36,550 nt of DNA. It comes from Lentinus brumalis. Taxonomy: Eukaryota; Basidiomycota; Agaricomycetes; Polyporales; Polyporaceae. Under the pieces are notes generated by a model. It was not told the origin of the DNA. It worked only from the letters and a program-made list of their open reading frames with translations, and ran no database searches. Of this stretch, positions 1-10,690 are shown piece after piece. The DNA is taken from contig MARA01000098.1 in NCBI GenBank assembly GCA_001792895.1, forward strand, positions 1 to 36,550. The letters run 5' to 3'. The translations under genes were made by a program, and so were the position numbers. The number at the start of each line of letters is the position of its first letter. Positions within the stretch are counted from its first letter, which is position 1.

Positions 1-3000
1 AAAGGCAGGTCTACGTACCAGTCACCGGCCTCCACCTGCCCGGCTCCCCTGCATACGACCCCATCCGACGCCTCCAGCACGCGAGCCAAGAGAATCACCG
101 CCGCCGGTTGCTGTCAAGAGGAACGGGGACGGGCACGGTGAGCTCATACGTTCTCGTCCGCAGAGGACGTCGCACTGACCTGGGGATGGTGCGTAGACGT
201 CCAGTCCGTACAGACACGGTTGACGGCGCGGCCGACGACGACGAGGTTGCAGCGGACGACGTGGCAGTCGACAGTGGCAGCGCGGACGGTCGAGAACACC
301 GAGGCGGTGGGATGCAGAGTGGGCAGAGAGCAGGTGAGGAGGAGGGAGGAGGGAGGAGGGGAGGAGGAGAGGAGGGGAATGGAGAACGACCCCGCGTCCG
401 CGCTGGTACTAATACCCGCCTGGCGCAGGACAAACACACCACGCGCGGTGCCTGCGCACAGGCCACCGCTCTCCCTGTTCGGTCCTGCGCAGGCACGCAC
501 CCGTTCGGGGCACATTCGCACTTCTCCGTGTCGGGTCTCCAGTTCGGACTCGCGACGCGTGAGTACTCCCTTCTCATGCCAAGCGTCGTCCTAGCTGATG
601 CTGATCACGGCGCGCTGCGATCTGTATGCGCTTAGTATCTACACTTTCATTGTCGTAGTATGCAGTCCAACGCACTTGTCCACATACCTGACCATGTGCT
701 TCGCGGGACTCGGACAGCCAACGGCCCCCGCCCTCGGAACGTAAGTATGCTCGAGGTACGTGGAGTGCGCACACCCAAGTTCCAACCCTCGGGCTCAAAC
801 CAAGCTCGATCTCGCCGGACCCGAACGACGGCTTGAATCGCGCTCAGCGTGCGCCTCGGGACTCGGGTTTCCAGGTGCAAACACCAGATGGACGGCCTCG
901 TCGGCGGTCCGAACGTCACGACGACGGCGGCGGGACTCGGAAGAACGAGAACCCCAGGTATGTCTGTTCTGTCTCTTCGGCAGTTCTGCGTTCGCGGCGT
1001 GACACTCACGCTCACGGAGTTCTTTCAGGATGCATGGTCGGGTTCGTTGGCTTGGCCCAGTCATAGATGGGCTGCCCGCGGTGCGTCTGGACAGGGACGG
1101 GATGGACATGAAGACGACTCGGGCCTCTCATGTTTGCTCGAGCCTCGCGGTAGAATGCATGCCCGTACCGAACACCACGACGCCCGCCGGCTGCTGGGAC
1201 TCGGGACCACGCATCGAACGCTGCATCGTGCACGCGCCCTCGCTCGTTGTTCGCTCGTTCATCCATCCGTGACGCACGGTCCGGGCTTGAGGCTCGGTGT
1301 AATCCCGACTGCGCCGTGAGTGCACGCTCATATCCTGCGTCCGCTACCTTCTGACCCGTGCGCCGCTAGGCTGCAAGACTGCAGTATGTTGCAGTGGCGT
1401 TGTAGTCGTAGAACGAGCGACTCCGAGAGGAGGCAGTCTGCGGGCGGATGGACGTCCAGGATCAAGACTCCATATCACAGAGCCCCGGACACCGGATGCA
1501 CGGACGGCGGTCACCGGTTCACAGGCAATCGAGAGCGAATGCGCTCGTGGGTGGAAGCGACGTGACGTCCAGCCTCGTCGCTCGCGCTGACAGCGGCAGC
1601 AAGTCGCCAAGTTTCTCCAGGTACGTCAACGGCGTTTTGGCTCGTATGTACGGGTGCTGACAACTTGCCTCCGCCGGGAACAGATCCAGATTCCATACGC
1701 ACCGACTCGCAGAATTGCAGTCACGGCCGCGTCTCTGCAGCGATGTCTAGAGTGGCTCGAGGCTGCGGAGGAGAGACTTGAAGCACCCGCGGCGGCGGAG
1801 CACGCACGCGTCGCGACATTGATGCATCCAGAGCAGAGACTCGGGCCGGCTGCAGGCAGCGAACATGTCGTTCGCTTGTCGAGGTATCGGGAGGCCGGCA
1901 GAGATATCTGGATCAAGTTCGGACTCTGGCACCGCCGTCGCTCGTCGCCTGGTAGGACTCGAAGTCTCGACGGTATGTCTCCGCACATCGTTCATGTTGC
2001 TCACCTTCTGATGCATTGCATTGCATGCTTAGTGCGACGAAGTAGACAGGACACCGAGGGCACACAGGCGGAGGTCTACGCAATGCACAAGGTTGCTGAT
2101 CTGCGTACTTCTCCGTAGCGACGTCTGAAGTCCGACAACTGGGCCGTTGAATGGACGTCACGACGAGCAGGTGATGGCGACTCTGTGGATCCCAGAGTCG
2201 CTGCATCCGGACAGTAAGTCCTTCGCACGCTCGCGCATGTCTTGACCGTTCGATCTCGTGCGGTTTACCGTTAGGCGACGACCGGATGGTTGATTGAGCC
2301 TTCGAGAAATGGAAAGACACGCTGCAGACGAGGATGCGTCCGGTCTCAAAATCGAGATCGCATGCCCGAGGCACTGCCCACCAGTGACCGTGTTGCTGCT
2401 CTGATTGCAGGGCGAGACATCAAAACAATGTCGGATCCGAGGAGCGAAGTCCGGCTCGTGCGCCGCAGGGAAGCATTGCTCGTTCATCGATGCTGCTCTG
2501 GCATGTCTCGAAAGGTATGTACTCTCGCTCTGGCGTGGGTTGCTGCAATCTCTGACATTGGTGAAGCATTACTTACTACAGGTCTAGTTCTGTATCTCCG
2601 GGATACAAGACGGCCGAGGATGCGCTACGGCGAATGTCCTCGTTGCCGTTGCATGCAGTGGGAAGACAGCTGTGTAGTCGGCAACGTTCTGGTCCCGTAG
2701 TAGGCAGCAAGATGCGCTCGGAAGCTCCGAATCGAGGGACGTCTCGCCTGTCTCAGCGGTGTCTTGTTCCTTGGCGCGGTTCGTACACACCCGGACAACG
2801 AACAAGACGCTTCTCGCGATGCAAGCACACCGGCTTCACGACGCAGGCGGTGCACATCTTCGCCGAGACGACGTCTGCCAGCTCGCTCGCCTCCTTCGTA
2901 CAGCAAGGGTCAGGTACAGTACAAGCGCGGCTGGCGGCGCATGGTATCAACTTCGCGGGACCCAGGTCTGCTGCGTGCGGATGGGTGAGTTCTCCGCGCA

Positions 3001-3726
3001 GTCGTGCAAGTCTCCGCCGTACTCACTCGTGCGTTTGTGCCTCAGGAGACGAATGGCGGGTGTACACTGCATTGAGTAACGGTATCGCACGACACGCTGA
3101 GGTCCCTGCGTCTTACCGTCTCGCGACCGAAACTGATTGCTGGGACCGAGGCAACGCCCAGTGGCACCGCGCTGTTGCTCGGAATGCAGGGCGAGGCATC
3201 GAGAAATGCCGGATCCGAGAGAGAAGCCCGGCTCGTGCACCGCAGGGAAGCGTCCCTCGTTCATCGGTGCTGCTACGGTCAAGACGGCGTGTGTTGTTGA
3301 ACGGTACGCACTCTTGCTCTGGTGGGTTGGTGCAAGCTCTGATCTCATTGGTAAACTACATTATAATACACTACAGATCGAGTTTGTACTTCGAAGTACA
3401 AGATCGCCGAGGGCTCGGACGCACTACGACGAATGTCCTCGCGCACTTGAGCCGACGTCGCATGCAGTGGGAAGACATCTCTCCAGGGATGCGAGGGTAG
3501 GAAGCGAGATGTGCTCCGGAAGCTTCGAATCAAGGGCCTGAGCGGTGTTTTGCGTCCTCCCGGGACAAGACGCTTCTCGCCATCGCCTGCCACCAGCTCC
3601 CAGACGTCTGCGTCACGGTGACATCTCCACGGCACGTATGGACGGGCATCTGGCATGTATGCACTTGGGTGAGCGTGCGCGCATCCTGGCTGCGCTAGGA
3701 GACTCCATTCTGACGAGGCGTCGTAG
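1..3726 (+). CDS. Gene A, copy 1: multi-exon, unknown function, 5' cut by window
   Basis: Not a recognised family. Plus-strand splicing is well supported. Candidate introns are 334-428 (branch site in GGTACTAATACC), 559-635, 741-874, 958-1028, 1316-1369, 1621-1683, 1973-2032, 2214-2274, 2515-2581, 2985-3045, 3304-3376 and 3669-3726. Most start GTRNGT, end YAG and carry a CTGAC/CTGAT/CTAAT branch site, and their positions recur in all copies. Several exons stay open across junctions: the exon after 428 joins through intron 559-635 to a hydrophobic stretch reading AIYTFIVVVCSP. A 1-nt loss after 1717, not present in copies 2 and 3, breaks the frame here. One frame ends at TGA 2295-2297 after DSDDRMVD, but similar exons continue downstream, so gene A may be two genes. 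Products look basic and Arg/Ala/Ser-rich. The exact reading frame cannot be fixed because of indels. Confidence 0.45.
334..428 (+). repeat. Polypurine GGA-rich tract inside a gene A intron
   Basis: The intron opens with a run of GAGG/GGGA units (about 334-380) and ends at a CAG acceptor at 428. It has a near-consensus branch site, GGTACTAATACC. The tract is shorter and arranged differently in copy 2 (11737-11825) and copy 3 (23776-23864). Length variation of such a G-rich simple repeat is expected from slippage. Confidence 0.8.
2275..3045 (+). repeat. Internal exon-intron module a of gene A (copy 1)
   Basis: First of two tandem related modules inside gene A. It consists of an exon, an intron (2515-2581), an exon and an intron (2985-3045). 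It aligns with 3046-3726: both first exons contain GCAGGGCGAG followed by a shared GGATCCGAG-type stretch and an ACCGCAGGGAAGC-like stretch, and the introns between exons both end in ACTACAG after a CTCTGA branch site. Equivalent modules lie at 13625-14398 and 25706-26431. Because both modules occur in all three units, this duplication is older than the 11-12 kb amplification. Confidence 0.75.
3046..3726 (+). repeat. Internal exon-intron module b of gene A (copy 1)
   Basis: Second module. Its first exon reads TALSNGIARHAEVPASYRLA and its intron 3304-3376 occupies the same place as 2515-2581 in module a. The second exons of both share a YKxAE...DALRRMSS-like stretch and HAVGR. Divergence between modules a and b is far greater than between units. 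Equivalent copies are 14399-15081 and 26432-27118. Confidence 0.75.
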
Positions 3727-3869
3727 CTTGTGCTGTAAACCGTAGGCAGAAGCAATATATGTTGATACACACGCACGGACTGCGTTGACTGCGTCCTCTC
3801 TTCCGGGCGGGCTCGTAGAGACGTCCCGATCTCCGCCATTGTATAGGAGAGCCGGATAGCAAGAGTTCG

Positions 3870-6800
3870 ATGGTCAAGCGGCGTCCATGGTCCGGGAGAA
3901 CGGTGCGTGTGTCCAGTCGAGTTCGCAGCATGAACGTCTGGACAAGTCGATCGCTGACCGTGACTGTGTCTAGATACGCGGCGGCGGCTTCAACATGCAG
4001 ATACTAAGGTTGCGAGATGTGACACCAGATGCTGGCTCACGCGTAACAAGTACTTGTAGCGGTCGTGTGGAGCACGGTAGAAGCGGGGCCTTCGCGGCAG
4101 GCCAGTTCGGAAGGGCGGGCAAAGGTGGATCTCAATGACGGGCTTTCAAGTTGCTTCGCAAGCTCGATACGGGTTCGTGTCCCCCCGCGTTTGGCGTCTT
4201 GGGCTGTGTCTGATTGGCCAGTAGTCTACTAGACAACATGTCCCCTTTCATCTCCGTCCGGGATATTGACTTATCGCGGTGTAGCTCGAGTCTCGACGTC
4301 CGCGTGAAACTGATCGTCAATGGCTAGACTCAAGGCAAGTCTCAGAAGCGAACTCCGCCTCGGCCGTCGAGTTCCCGGTTGCCGTCGACCGTTGGAGAGT
4401 GTGCATTGGTATGTTCCTCATAGCTGGGTCTGTCTGCTCCGGATTCTGACCAAGCGTGAAAGATACAGGATACTTAGCTGCAGCGAGCCGATGGCGCGCT
4501 CTTCGACCTTCGCAGGCTCGCTCACAAGCGGCGTGCGACTTGAATGAGATGTTCTCATGATCCCGGGCTTCAAGACACCCGAATGTCGGACCGATCTGGT
4601 GTGTGTGACGTCGAGTATGTCGTCCCTTTGGCCGCTTCTCACCGGCTTCGTGGATTGTTTGCAGCCCTGAAGCCCGGCGGTCCGACGCAATCAGCCTAGG
4701 AACTTCAAGCGGTTGAGTTCGGAGTGGCCATCATGTACGACCGCTCTAGTCTCTCGGACTGTCCTTGTGTACTGCCAGCCCAATTGGACATTATGTAGGC
4801 CATTTCTGGCCAGTGCACCTTTATTTTTTGACTCCGAGACTCCTTCCAGCGCCGTTACGGCCTTACGAGCGTACCAGGTCTGGTTGAAAGCATGCGTTCA
4901 CACGCAGCTTCGCCGTGACCTCGGAGGCGAAGATCGGGCGGTCAGCTCGCGAGCTGCAAAGCTTCCCAGCTGCAGAGAGGCCGTGCATGTGTGGTCTTTG
5001 GTGAGGCTACTAAGCTAGAATGTACTAGTACATGGACCTCGTGTACGAGTTGACAATGTGCTGTCCCAAGTCGCGCACTCATGTCCTATTGATATTCTTC
5101 CCCTGCCAGTCCCCTGATGATTGCAAGACCTCGCTCCCTCACCGGGACTCAATGTGAGTGTGCGTGCGTGCCTCGGCAACTATATTCGACCAGGAATGTT
5201 CGCCCGAGTTCGTGCAAAGAAATATGCGACTTGCTGAATGAAGCACGCGCTGTGCGCGATGCAAGGTACCGAAGATGGAGTTGACAGGCTCTGGGTCATT
5301 GCCTTTGCTCACCTAGACACTGTACACACGTACAGTTCTGCAGTCCCAGCTTGCAATCACATAAATTAAGGACACCAAGGAGCATGGTGCCATGGTCCAT
5401 GCCAGTAATTACGCAGCACTCCCGGTCCCGGAGATATGCCAGTGATATCCACAAGTCTACGTCTACAGCGTGCTCGCTTCCTGTCTCGAGCCTGCTTCCA
5501 GGCAACCTTCTGATCACGTCTCGTGATCGTGTCCCACGCGTCGCGACGCGTACCTTCGCAAGACTCCTGGACCCGAACAATTGTCTGTCAATTTTCTACA
5601 TCAGCGTGCTCATCAATGCTTCACACGAAATGTGGTTACACACGCTATAACATGCTTGCACAGGTACAGTGCTCGGGACGGCGATTTACTGATGTGGGAC
5701 GCAGCAGCCCAGCACATGGGCCGCCGGCAAGTATCTATCTGTTTCTCTAGACTCGAAGTTGCTCGACTGACGAGGCACGCAGCCACACAGACGAGCGGAG
5801 TGAACGGCGGAGGAAGGAGACACGGGTCACCGATCGCATAACCACAGCTTGCCCGATACGGTGTTTCCCATGTCAACGATCGTAACGGCCGAGGTGCACG
5901 CAACAACCCCAACTAGGATGGCCGTTAGCCAAAGAAGCATTCATATTACTTATTACGCCATACCGCGAGACGTCCGAATTTCTCGATCTGGGACAAGCAC
6001 GCATAGTTCCGCGGCGTGTCTTGTTTGCTCTTCCGCCAGAACATTGCCCTGGGCGTACCACCACGTTTCCGTCTTCCCACTCTCATTCGCCCCCATCCTC
6101 TCCCTCTCAGCTCACTCTGCGCTACCGCTATTGCGCTGCGCCGCTCAATCGGTACCCAGCCATCACACACATACTGTAGCGTGTCGACACGCTCTGCATT
6201 GCTCGAAGACTACATACGGTACAACTCAAGCGTCCTCGACGAGCTCGAACATACGGTACGTGTCCTGCGTCGTTCGGCCATACAGACCGCGCTGACACAG
6301 GCATCTCCGACCTTCAAGTGCGATAGGACGCAGCGCTTCGTCTGGACTCTACACCGCGTTCCAGAACGCGTACCAGCACGCGTTAAGACGACACGGTACG
6401 TGGCTCTCTATGTCCCTGTGCAGCATGAGGTCAGCATTGTGCTAATCACCCGCGTCGTGTAGACCCGGCGCGTCATATCTCCGCCCATGTCGTGCGGCAG
6501 CGACGCGACACTGCACAGAAGGTGGACCATCCTCGGTACGTACCTGCTTGCAATGCGAGTGAGCGAACGCGTTGCTCATCGCCGATGTTCATCTTCCAGC
6601 TCCGCCATCCGAGGCCGCCGCATTGCTGAGCGGAAACCTCCCGAGCGTTCTCCTGCTAGTACGTACCTTTCTCTCCGTCTACGCGTGGTAGCGTGCAGCG
6701 CCGGCTGACCATACTGTTCATTCCACTTAGTTTCTACCTCCCAGCGTCGTCCTGCTCGTCGAGCTCGCGGGACGATATCTGGACCGCGAGGTTCAGTCCT

Positions 6801-7815
6801 TCGACGCGTTTACTCACCCTGCGGCCGAGGTCTACACAGCGTGCCACGGCTGTCAATAGAGGTACGTACCTGCGCTCTTTCGCAGCCCATGCACGGCCAC
6901 TGATTGTCGACCATCGTCCCAGACGTCACCTCTGCGGTAAGCTGGCAGCCAGGCGTACCTACGACTCCACCGGCCGGCTCGGGAGGCAGTGGACGCGTCC
7001 TCGTCTACTGTTGTATCGGACCCACCTTCCAAGCTGCTCTGACAGAGACAAGCGGTACGTACCTCGGTCTCATCCGAGCTGGACTGCACAGGCTGATAGC
7101 CATGTCATGATCAGCGTGTCTCCATACCTCGTAGATTGTGGCAAGACGCATGAGAAGCGGGCGACTGGCTAGGCAAGACGCTGCGCCGCTCCGAAGCCGT
7201 CTGGGACGCGACAAGTCCAGCGCAGAGCCGTCTGGGGAAACTCGACGCGTCGTTGTCGCCCAGCTCACGACGAGTGGTACGTACCTTCGTGCACATCTCA
7301 TACGCGTACTGAAGACGTCCCAGGTCTCCCGGACGCCGTCTCCTGCCATTATCTTGGCAACCGGGAGCGGAGTCGCACTTGCTGTAGATGGAGACCGCTG
7401 TCGCAAAGTACGTACCTTTCCCTGACGCCTCGCTACTGGCGGACTTGGCTGATGGCAAGCCTGCAGCAGCTACAGTCGCTCTCATCCAACTCCGCTGCTA
7501 GAACGCGTCTTCCGGCATGGAGTTCGAAGTGGACTGAGCTCCAGAGTGTCGAGGTGGGCAGGATCCAGGCGGCCAACCTGGTGCTGACATAGATCTCGCA
7601 GAGCTGACAGAAAACGCGCAGAGACAGCGCAGACACGAGAGCAGGCGGCGCAGGTGGGAGGCGGGCAGACGGAGGCAGCAGCGGTGGTGGTGGTCGAGAG
7701 TAGACTTGCGCACTTCTCGGAACGTGCGAAGTCGTAGAATAGGCGCCCGTGCTCGTTTCGACGCAGAGTCCTCGAGAACGCGTTACATCGCTGCAGCGTG
7801 TGGTACTGTACGTAG
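3870..7815 (+). CDS. Gene B, copy 1: multi-exon, unknown function
   Basis: Starts at ATG 3870 (MVKRRPWSGRT), about 0.14 kb after the last gene A intron. Introns with clear GT..AG ends and branch sites: 3903-3973, 4173-4224, 4409-4468, 4599-4664, 6256-6300, 6396-6462, 6536-6599, 6659-6730, 6862-6922, 7055-7114, 7277-7323, 7407-7466 and 7554-7592. Exons between about 4665 and 6255 are not resolved, though open stretches such as DGDLLMWDAAAQHMG occur there. Late exons include PPSEAAALLSGNLPSVLLL, VVLLVELAGRYLD and PAIILATGSGVALAVDGDRC, which suggests a partly hydrophobic C-terminal half. No family recognised. The frame is interrupted by indels, and the end is a guess at the TAG near 7815. Confidence 0.45.
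5021..5032. other. 12-bp palindrome TGTACTAGTACA
   Basis: Perfect palindrome within unresolved gene B sequence. It is identical at 16395-16406 and 28429-28440. No function can be assigned. Confidence 0.5.
5512..5551. other. Adjacent inverted repeat and 16-bp palindrome (copy 1)
   Basis: GATCACG (5512-5518) pairs with CGTGATC (5522-5528). Directly after comes the perfect 16-bp palindrome ACGCGTCGCGACGCGT (5536-5551). The latter contains two ACGCGT hexamers, the MluI cell-cycle box of fungal MBF-type regulators. It sits inside gene B. The palindrome is unchanged at 16886-16901 and 28928-28943. Role unknown; binding by a dimeric regulator is an inference. Confidence 0.7.
6536..7415 (+). repeat. 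Run of six identical extended splice donors (copy 1)
   Basis: GTACGTACC occurs at 6536, 6659, 6862, 7055, 7277 and 7407, each at the 5' end of a candidate 47-72 nt intron with a CTGA-type branch site and an AG end. GTACGTAC is itself palindromic, and at 6861-6872 the palindrome extends to AGGTACGTACCT. Donors elsewhere in the unit vary (GTATGT, GTGAGT, GTAAGT, GTTCGT). Confidence 0.8.
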
Positions 7816-8294
7816 TTCGTCAATGAAACACGCTCTTCCACACCCTCTCGCTGGTCTGTTTCGCTGGGATCGCGGGCGTCGAGTTCCAGCCGCTACTGCG
7901 CGCTGTGTCCTCTCCTCCTGCCTCAAGAAACCTTTCGAGCACCCTCGCAAACGTCTTCACGCTGTATGTCAGAGGCAACGAAATATATTTCTGTCTACAT
8001 ACACGTCTACCTACAACCGACACAAGACTTACCGTGCTGTCGACCCTCCTCTTCCACCTCATCGCCGCCGCCGCCGCCGTCCCCATCCCTCCCTCCCTCC
8101 CCACCGCTATACCTCCAGAACACCCACCGTGTCACCCGAGCCCCCCCGTGCCTATACCCTCCAGAGAACACCCTAAGGTGAAGCTTGCATCTGGTGCATC
8201 TGCTTCGCACTCCGCTGATGGCCTAACCACCCCGCAGCCGCCGCGCCCGCCCGCCCGGACGCGAGCAGCAACCCCCTCTTCGTCCTCCGGCGGC
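7816..8294. other. Convergent gap between gene B and CBM21 gene
   Basis: Presumed 3' UTRs of two converging genes. It contains a GCC run followed by CCCT repeats (8061-8105; also 19381-19420 and 31441-31480) and no well-supported exon. Open frames here are low-complexity Pro/Arg readings of the simple repeat. The same gap is 19135-19579 in copy 2 and 31210-31628 in copy 3. Confidence 0.6.
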
Positions 8295-9368
8295 TCATGA
8301 TCGGTACAGGAGTGTCGTCGAGATCCTCATTGGCGCAACGTCAGGTCCTCGAGCGCGAGGTCGGCATCCGCATTCGCCACAGCAGGCTTGTTCGTGAGCT
8401 GCATCGTGAGCACCTTGTCTTCCTCTCCTTGCCTGGGCCCGTAGATCGCGCTGGGGAAGTCGCTCTCCGTACCGCTCGTGTCGGTGGGCGACCCTTGGCG
8501 CGAGATCGCAAGGGGCTTCTGCTCGGCTAGGAACAGCTTCACGTGCTCGAGGCGGGCGTCGAAGTGACGGACTTGCCATGGGCGTGCTTGGTTCGCTCTT
8601 CGTCGACGCTAGGGCCTCGCCGGTGACGATCGAGAGGTCGCCACGCACAACGGGACGACGCGACTTCAGCGAAGACTTGAGTGGCTCACCCGACTTCTTC
8701 CGCGCTATGCTGGCGGCTAACGATTGTGGCGCAGAGAATGCGCGATTGCTTGTGCCCTCGGCGCGGATGTTGGCGGTGAGCGCGACAGAAGCCGAGGACT
8801 CGGCGAGCGGAAGCGTCTTCTTGAGGTCGTCCAGGTCGATGTGGAGGTCGACGCGAGGCGAAGACGACGCACGGGGAGTCTCGTTACCGGACATGTCTTC
8901 AGTGAAGACTGGGTGGCAGGGAACGCCACACCCTTCTCAAGCTGGGATGCACTTCTCGACCTGAGGACGGCGGGCGTGGGAGTCGAGTCGGCGGGCGAAC
9001 GGAAAGCTTGCATCTTGGGGGTGCGGGTGCGCTTAGCGCGAGGGTGCATCTGGACGTACGACTCCGAACCGCTGGACGAGCTGGACGCCTCGTCCTGAGC
9101 GGGGGCTCCACGCGAGGGGGAGTCGGGGGTTGTACTACCAAGACGGTGGGCACTGCGGAGGTGCCTGCCAAGGGAGCCTCCGCGGCCACGATACGGTGGA
9201 TCGTCGTGCGGGGGGCGTTGACGGTGCGGAGAGGGTGGCCAAAGTGATCGAGCGCGACGATGACGACCGACGTGGGATGCGCGGGAGGGGCGCGCCCGCA
9301 CTGTTCGAGTGCCGCGTGTAGTAGTCCATGGGGGCGGCGTACGCGTGGAGGTTTAGTACCGTGTTCAT
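8295..9368 (-). pseudogene. CBM21/PP1 regulatory subunit gene, copy 1, domain deleted
   Basis: Minus-strand copy of the gene described at 19580-21360. It keeps the N-terminal Ser/Pro-rich region (MNTVLNLHAYAAPMDYY start, then LHIDLDDLKKTLPLAESSAS and LKSSLKSRRPVVRGD) and LFLAEQKPLAISRQGSPTD. The PP1-docking segment is broken by single-base losses. A deletion of about 712 bp at 8337-8340 removes nearly all of the CBM21 domain and most of the C-terminal tail, joining DLALEDLTL to the last codons (RISTTLLYRS, stop at 8295-8297). It cannot encode a glycogen-binding module, so it is called a pseudogene even if the small indels are sequencing errors. Confidence 0.85.
8337..8340. other. Deletion junction in CBM21 gene (copy 1)
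   Basis: The shared tetranucleotide AACG marks the joint. In copy 2 it occurs at 19624-19627 and again at 20336-20339, and the 712 bp between are missing here. This fits a microhomology-mediated deletion, or equally a slip between short repeats. Confidence 0.7.
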
Positions 9369-10118
9369 GAGGATCGTTGTCTGTGGGGTCTGGGGGAGGA
9401 CAATCAGCACCAAGGGGAAGGTTCTGCGGCTGACGCGCGGGTGACACAGCAGGGATCTCGACATTTCCGACGACCGAGGCTGACACCTTTTCGGTGATTG
9501 CAGCCGACAGGATACCTTTCGTCCATATGCGCCGTGCAAAGAGACAAAGGGTAACCACGGGGCGCATATACCCAGACCTTTCGCGCGTCGGAGATGCGAA
9601 TATCCCTGTGGTGCGACCACCACAGCGCACAGGGGATTACTCACCTGCTTAGTGACGTCGCTTGCGGGGAGCCTTGCGAGCGCTGGGCCGAATGGTCGAA
9701 GGCGTTGAAAACGATAAGTATAGGAAAAAGGTGTCGCTGGACGCGAGCAAAGGGACCGGGGAGCACTGCGGAGGAAGCGACGCAGACCGAACTATAATGT
9801 ATGGAGGAGATCATTGCTGGTCAGCCGCCGCTCGCGAGAAGGACGAGAACAGAATGGAGCGATGGGGAACGGAGAGACTCACCAGAAGCCGTCAGTAGTG
9901 TTCCGGCGCAGGGGTGCGCAGACGGCAGATCCTGGGCGCGGCGCGTGAGACGGCGGGGCGCGACGAGGGCAGCAGCGTGCTCACCAGGAGAGACAGTGAG
10001 CGGGCTGTCTGGGACGGCGACCTCTTGGGACACGACGGCCGGCGGGGAGGGAGGGAGGGGGCGGACGTGGGGGTCGGGTGGCAAGAGACTGGGCGAAAAA
10101 GCCGTCGAAGTGGTTCAT
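9369..10118 (-). other. 5' leader exons of CBM21 gene, copy 1
   Basis: Minus-strand introns are visible upstream of the main ATG: 9381-9644 (donor GTGAGTAATCC; acceptor CCCCACAG or, 9 nt earlier, CCCCCAG) and 9765-9882 (GTGAGTCTC...TCCGCAG). A third lies near 9936-9988 (GTGAGCACGC...GCGCCCAG). An ORF beginning at ATG 10118 (MNHFDGFFAQSLA) lies at the head of this transcript. It could be an N-terminal extension or an upstream ORF; the phase into the main ORF does not match in any copy as given. Confidence 0.55.
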
Positions 10119-10456
10119 CTCGCACGCGCGCCTAGGGGCGATGCGAACGAGCTCGCCATCAATTTCGAACGGTCTGGGCCGACACACTAAAGTGGAGCCC
10201 CTGTCTGGCTCGAGGCTGCCGCTCTGGGCTGCGTCTCGTCCGTGTCCTCCTGAGTCTGCCTGAGTACGAGTCCTGCTCGACAATCTGAGACACAGTCAGC
10301 CGTCGACGGCTCCCGACGAGCATCGGGCTTGGTGCGCAGAAGGCCGTGCTTATCAGGACAGTCGCATTGTGTCGCTGCTTATCGCGGTGACAGGCCGGTT
10401 TTCCAGACGCTGCGACACCGCAGCGGTCGTTCGATCCTCGACGCCTCGTTGCGGCG

Positions 10457-10506
10457 ATTGGCCCACCCAAGTACAGTCCAGCGGTGACGTAACCCCAGTG
10501 ACGTCA
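10457..10506. promoter_or_regulatory. Divergent promoter: CCAAT box and two CRE/ATF boxes (copy 1)
   Basis: ATTGG (CCAAT on the minus strand, 10457-10461), TGACGTAA (10485-10492) and the full palindromic CRE TGACGTCA (10499-10506) cluster between the leader of the minus-strand CBM21 gene and the first exons of plus-strand gene A. CRE/ATF sites bind bZIP factors of the Atf1/CREB type in fungi. Position suggests control of one or both genes; this is inference. Confidence 0.6.
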
Positions 10507-10690
10507 GGGAATCTCATCCTCCTTCTCTGCGACTCTGAACGACACGCCGCGGTCTGACGCGACCCGCCAGAACACGTTCCTCACTCAAGACTCCAGAGTC
10601 GCGTCGCGGGTCAACGTGTCCACCCCGCGTGACCACACCTCTTCCCATCTGCGAGCATCGTTGCCGACGATGAGGTCGCGATAGGGCGCG

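Noticed and set aside
138..163. GTGAGC...CCGCAG as an intron
   Set aside because: Only 26 nt, too short to splice; the frame of copy 1 also reads through it, so it is left in the exon.
334..380. GGA-rich tract as a G-quadruplex or promoter element
   Set aside because: It lies inside a well-formed intron and varies between copies like simple slippage; no support for a function.
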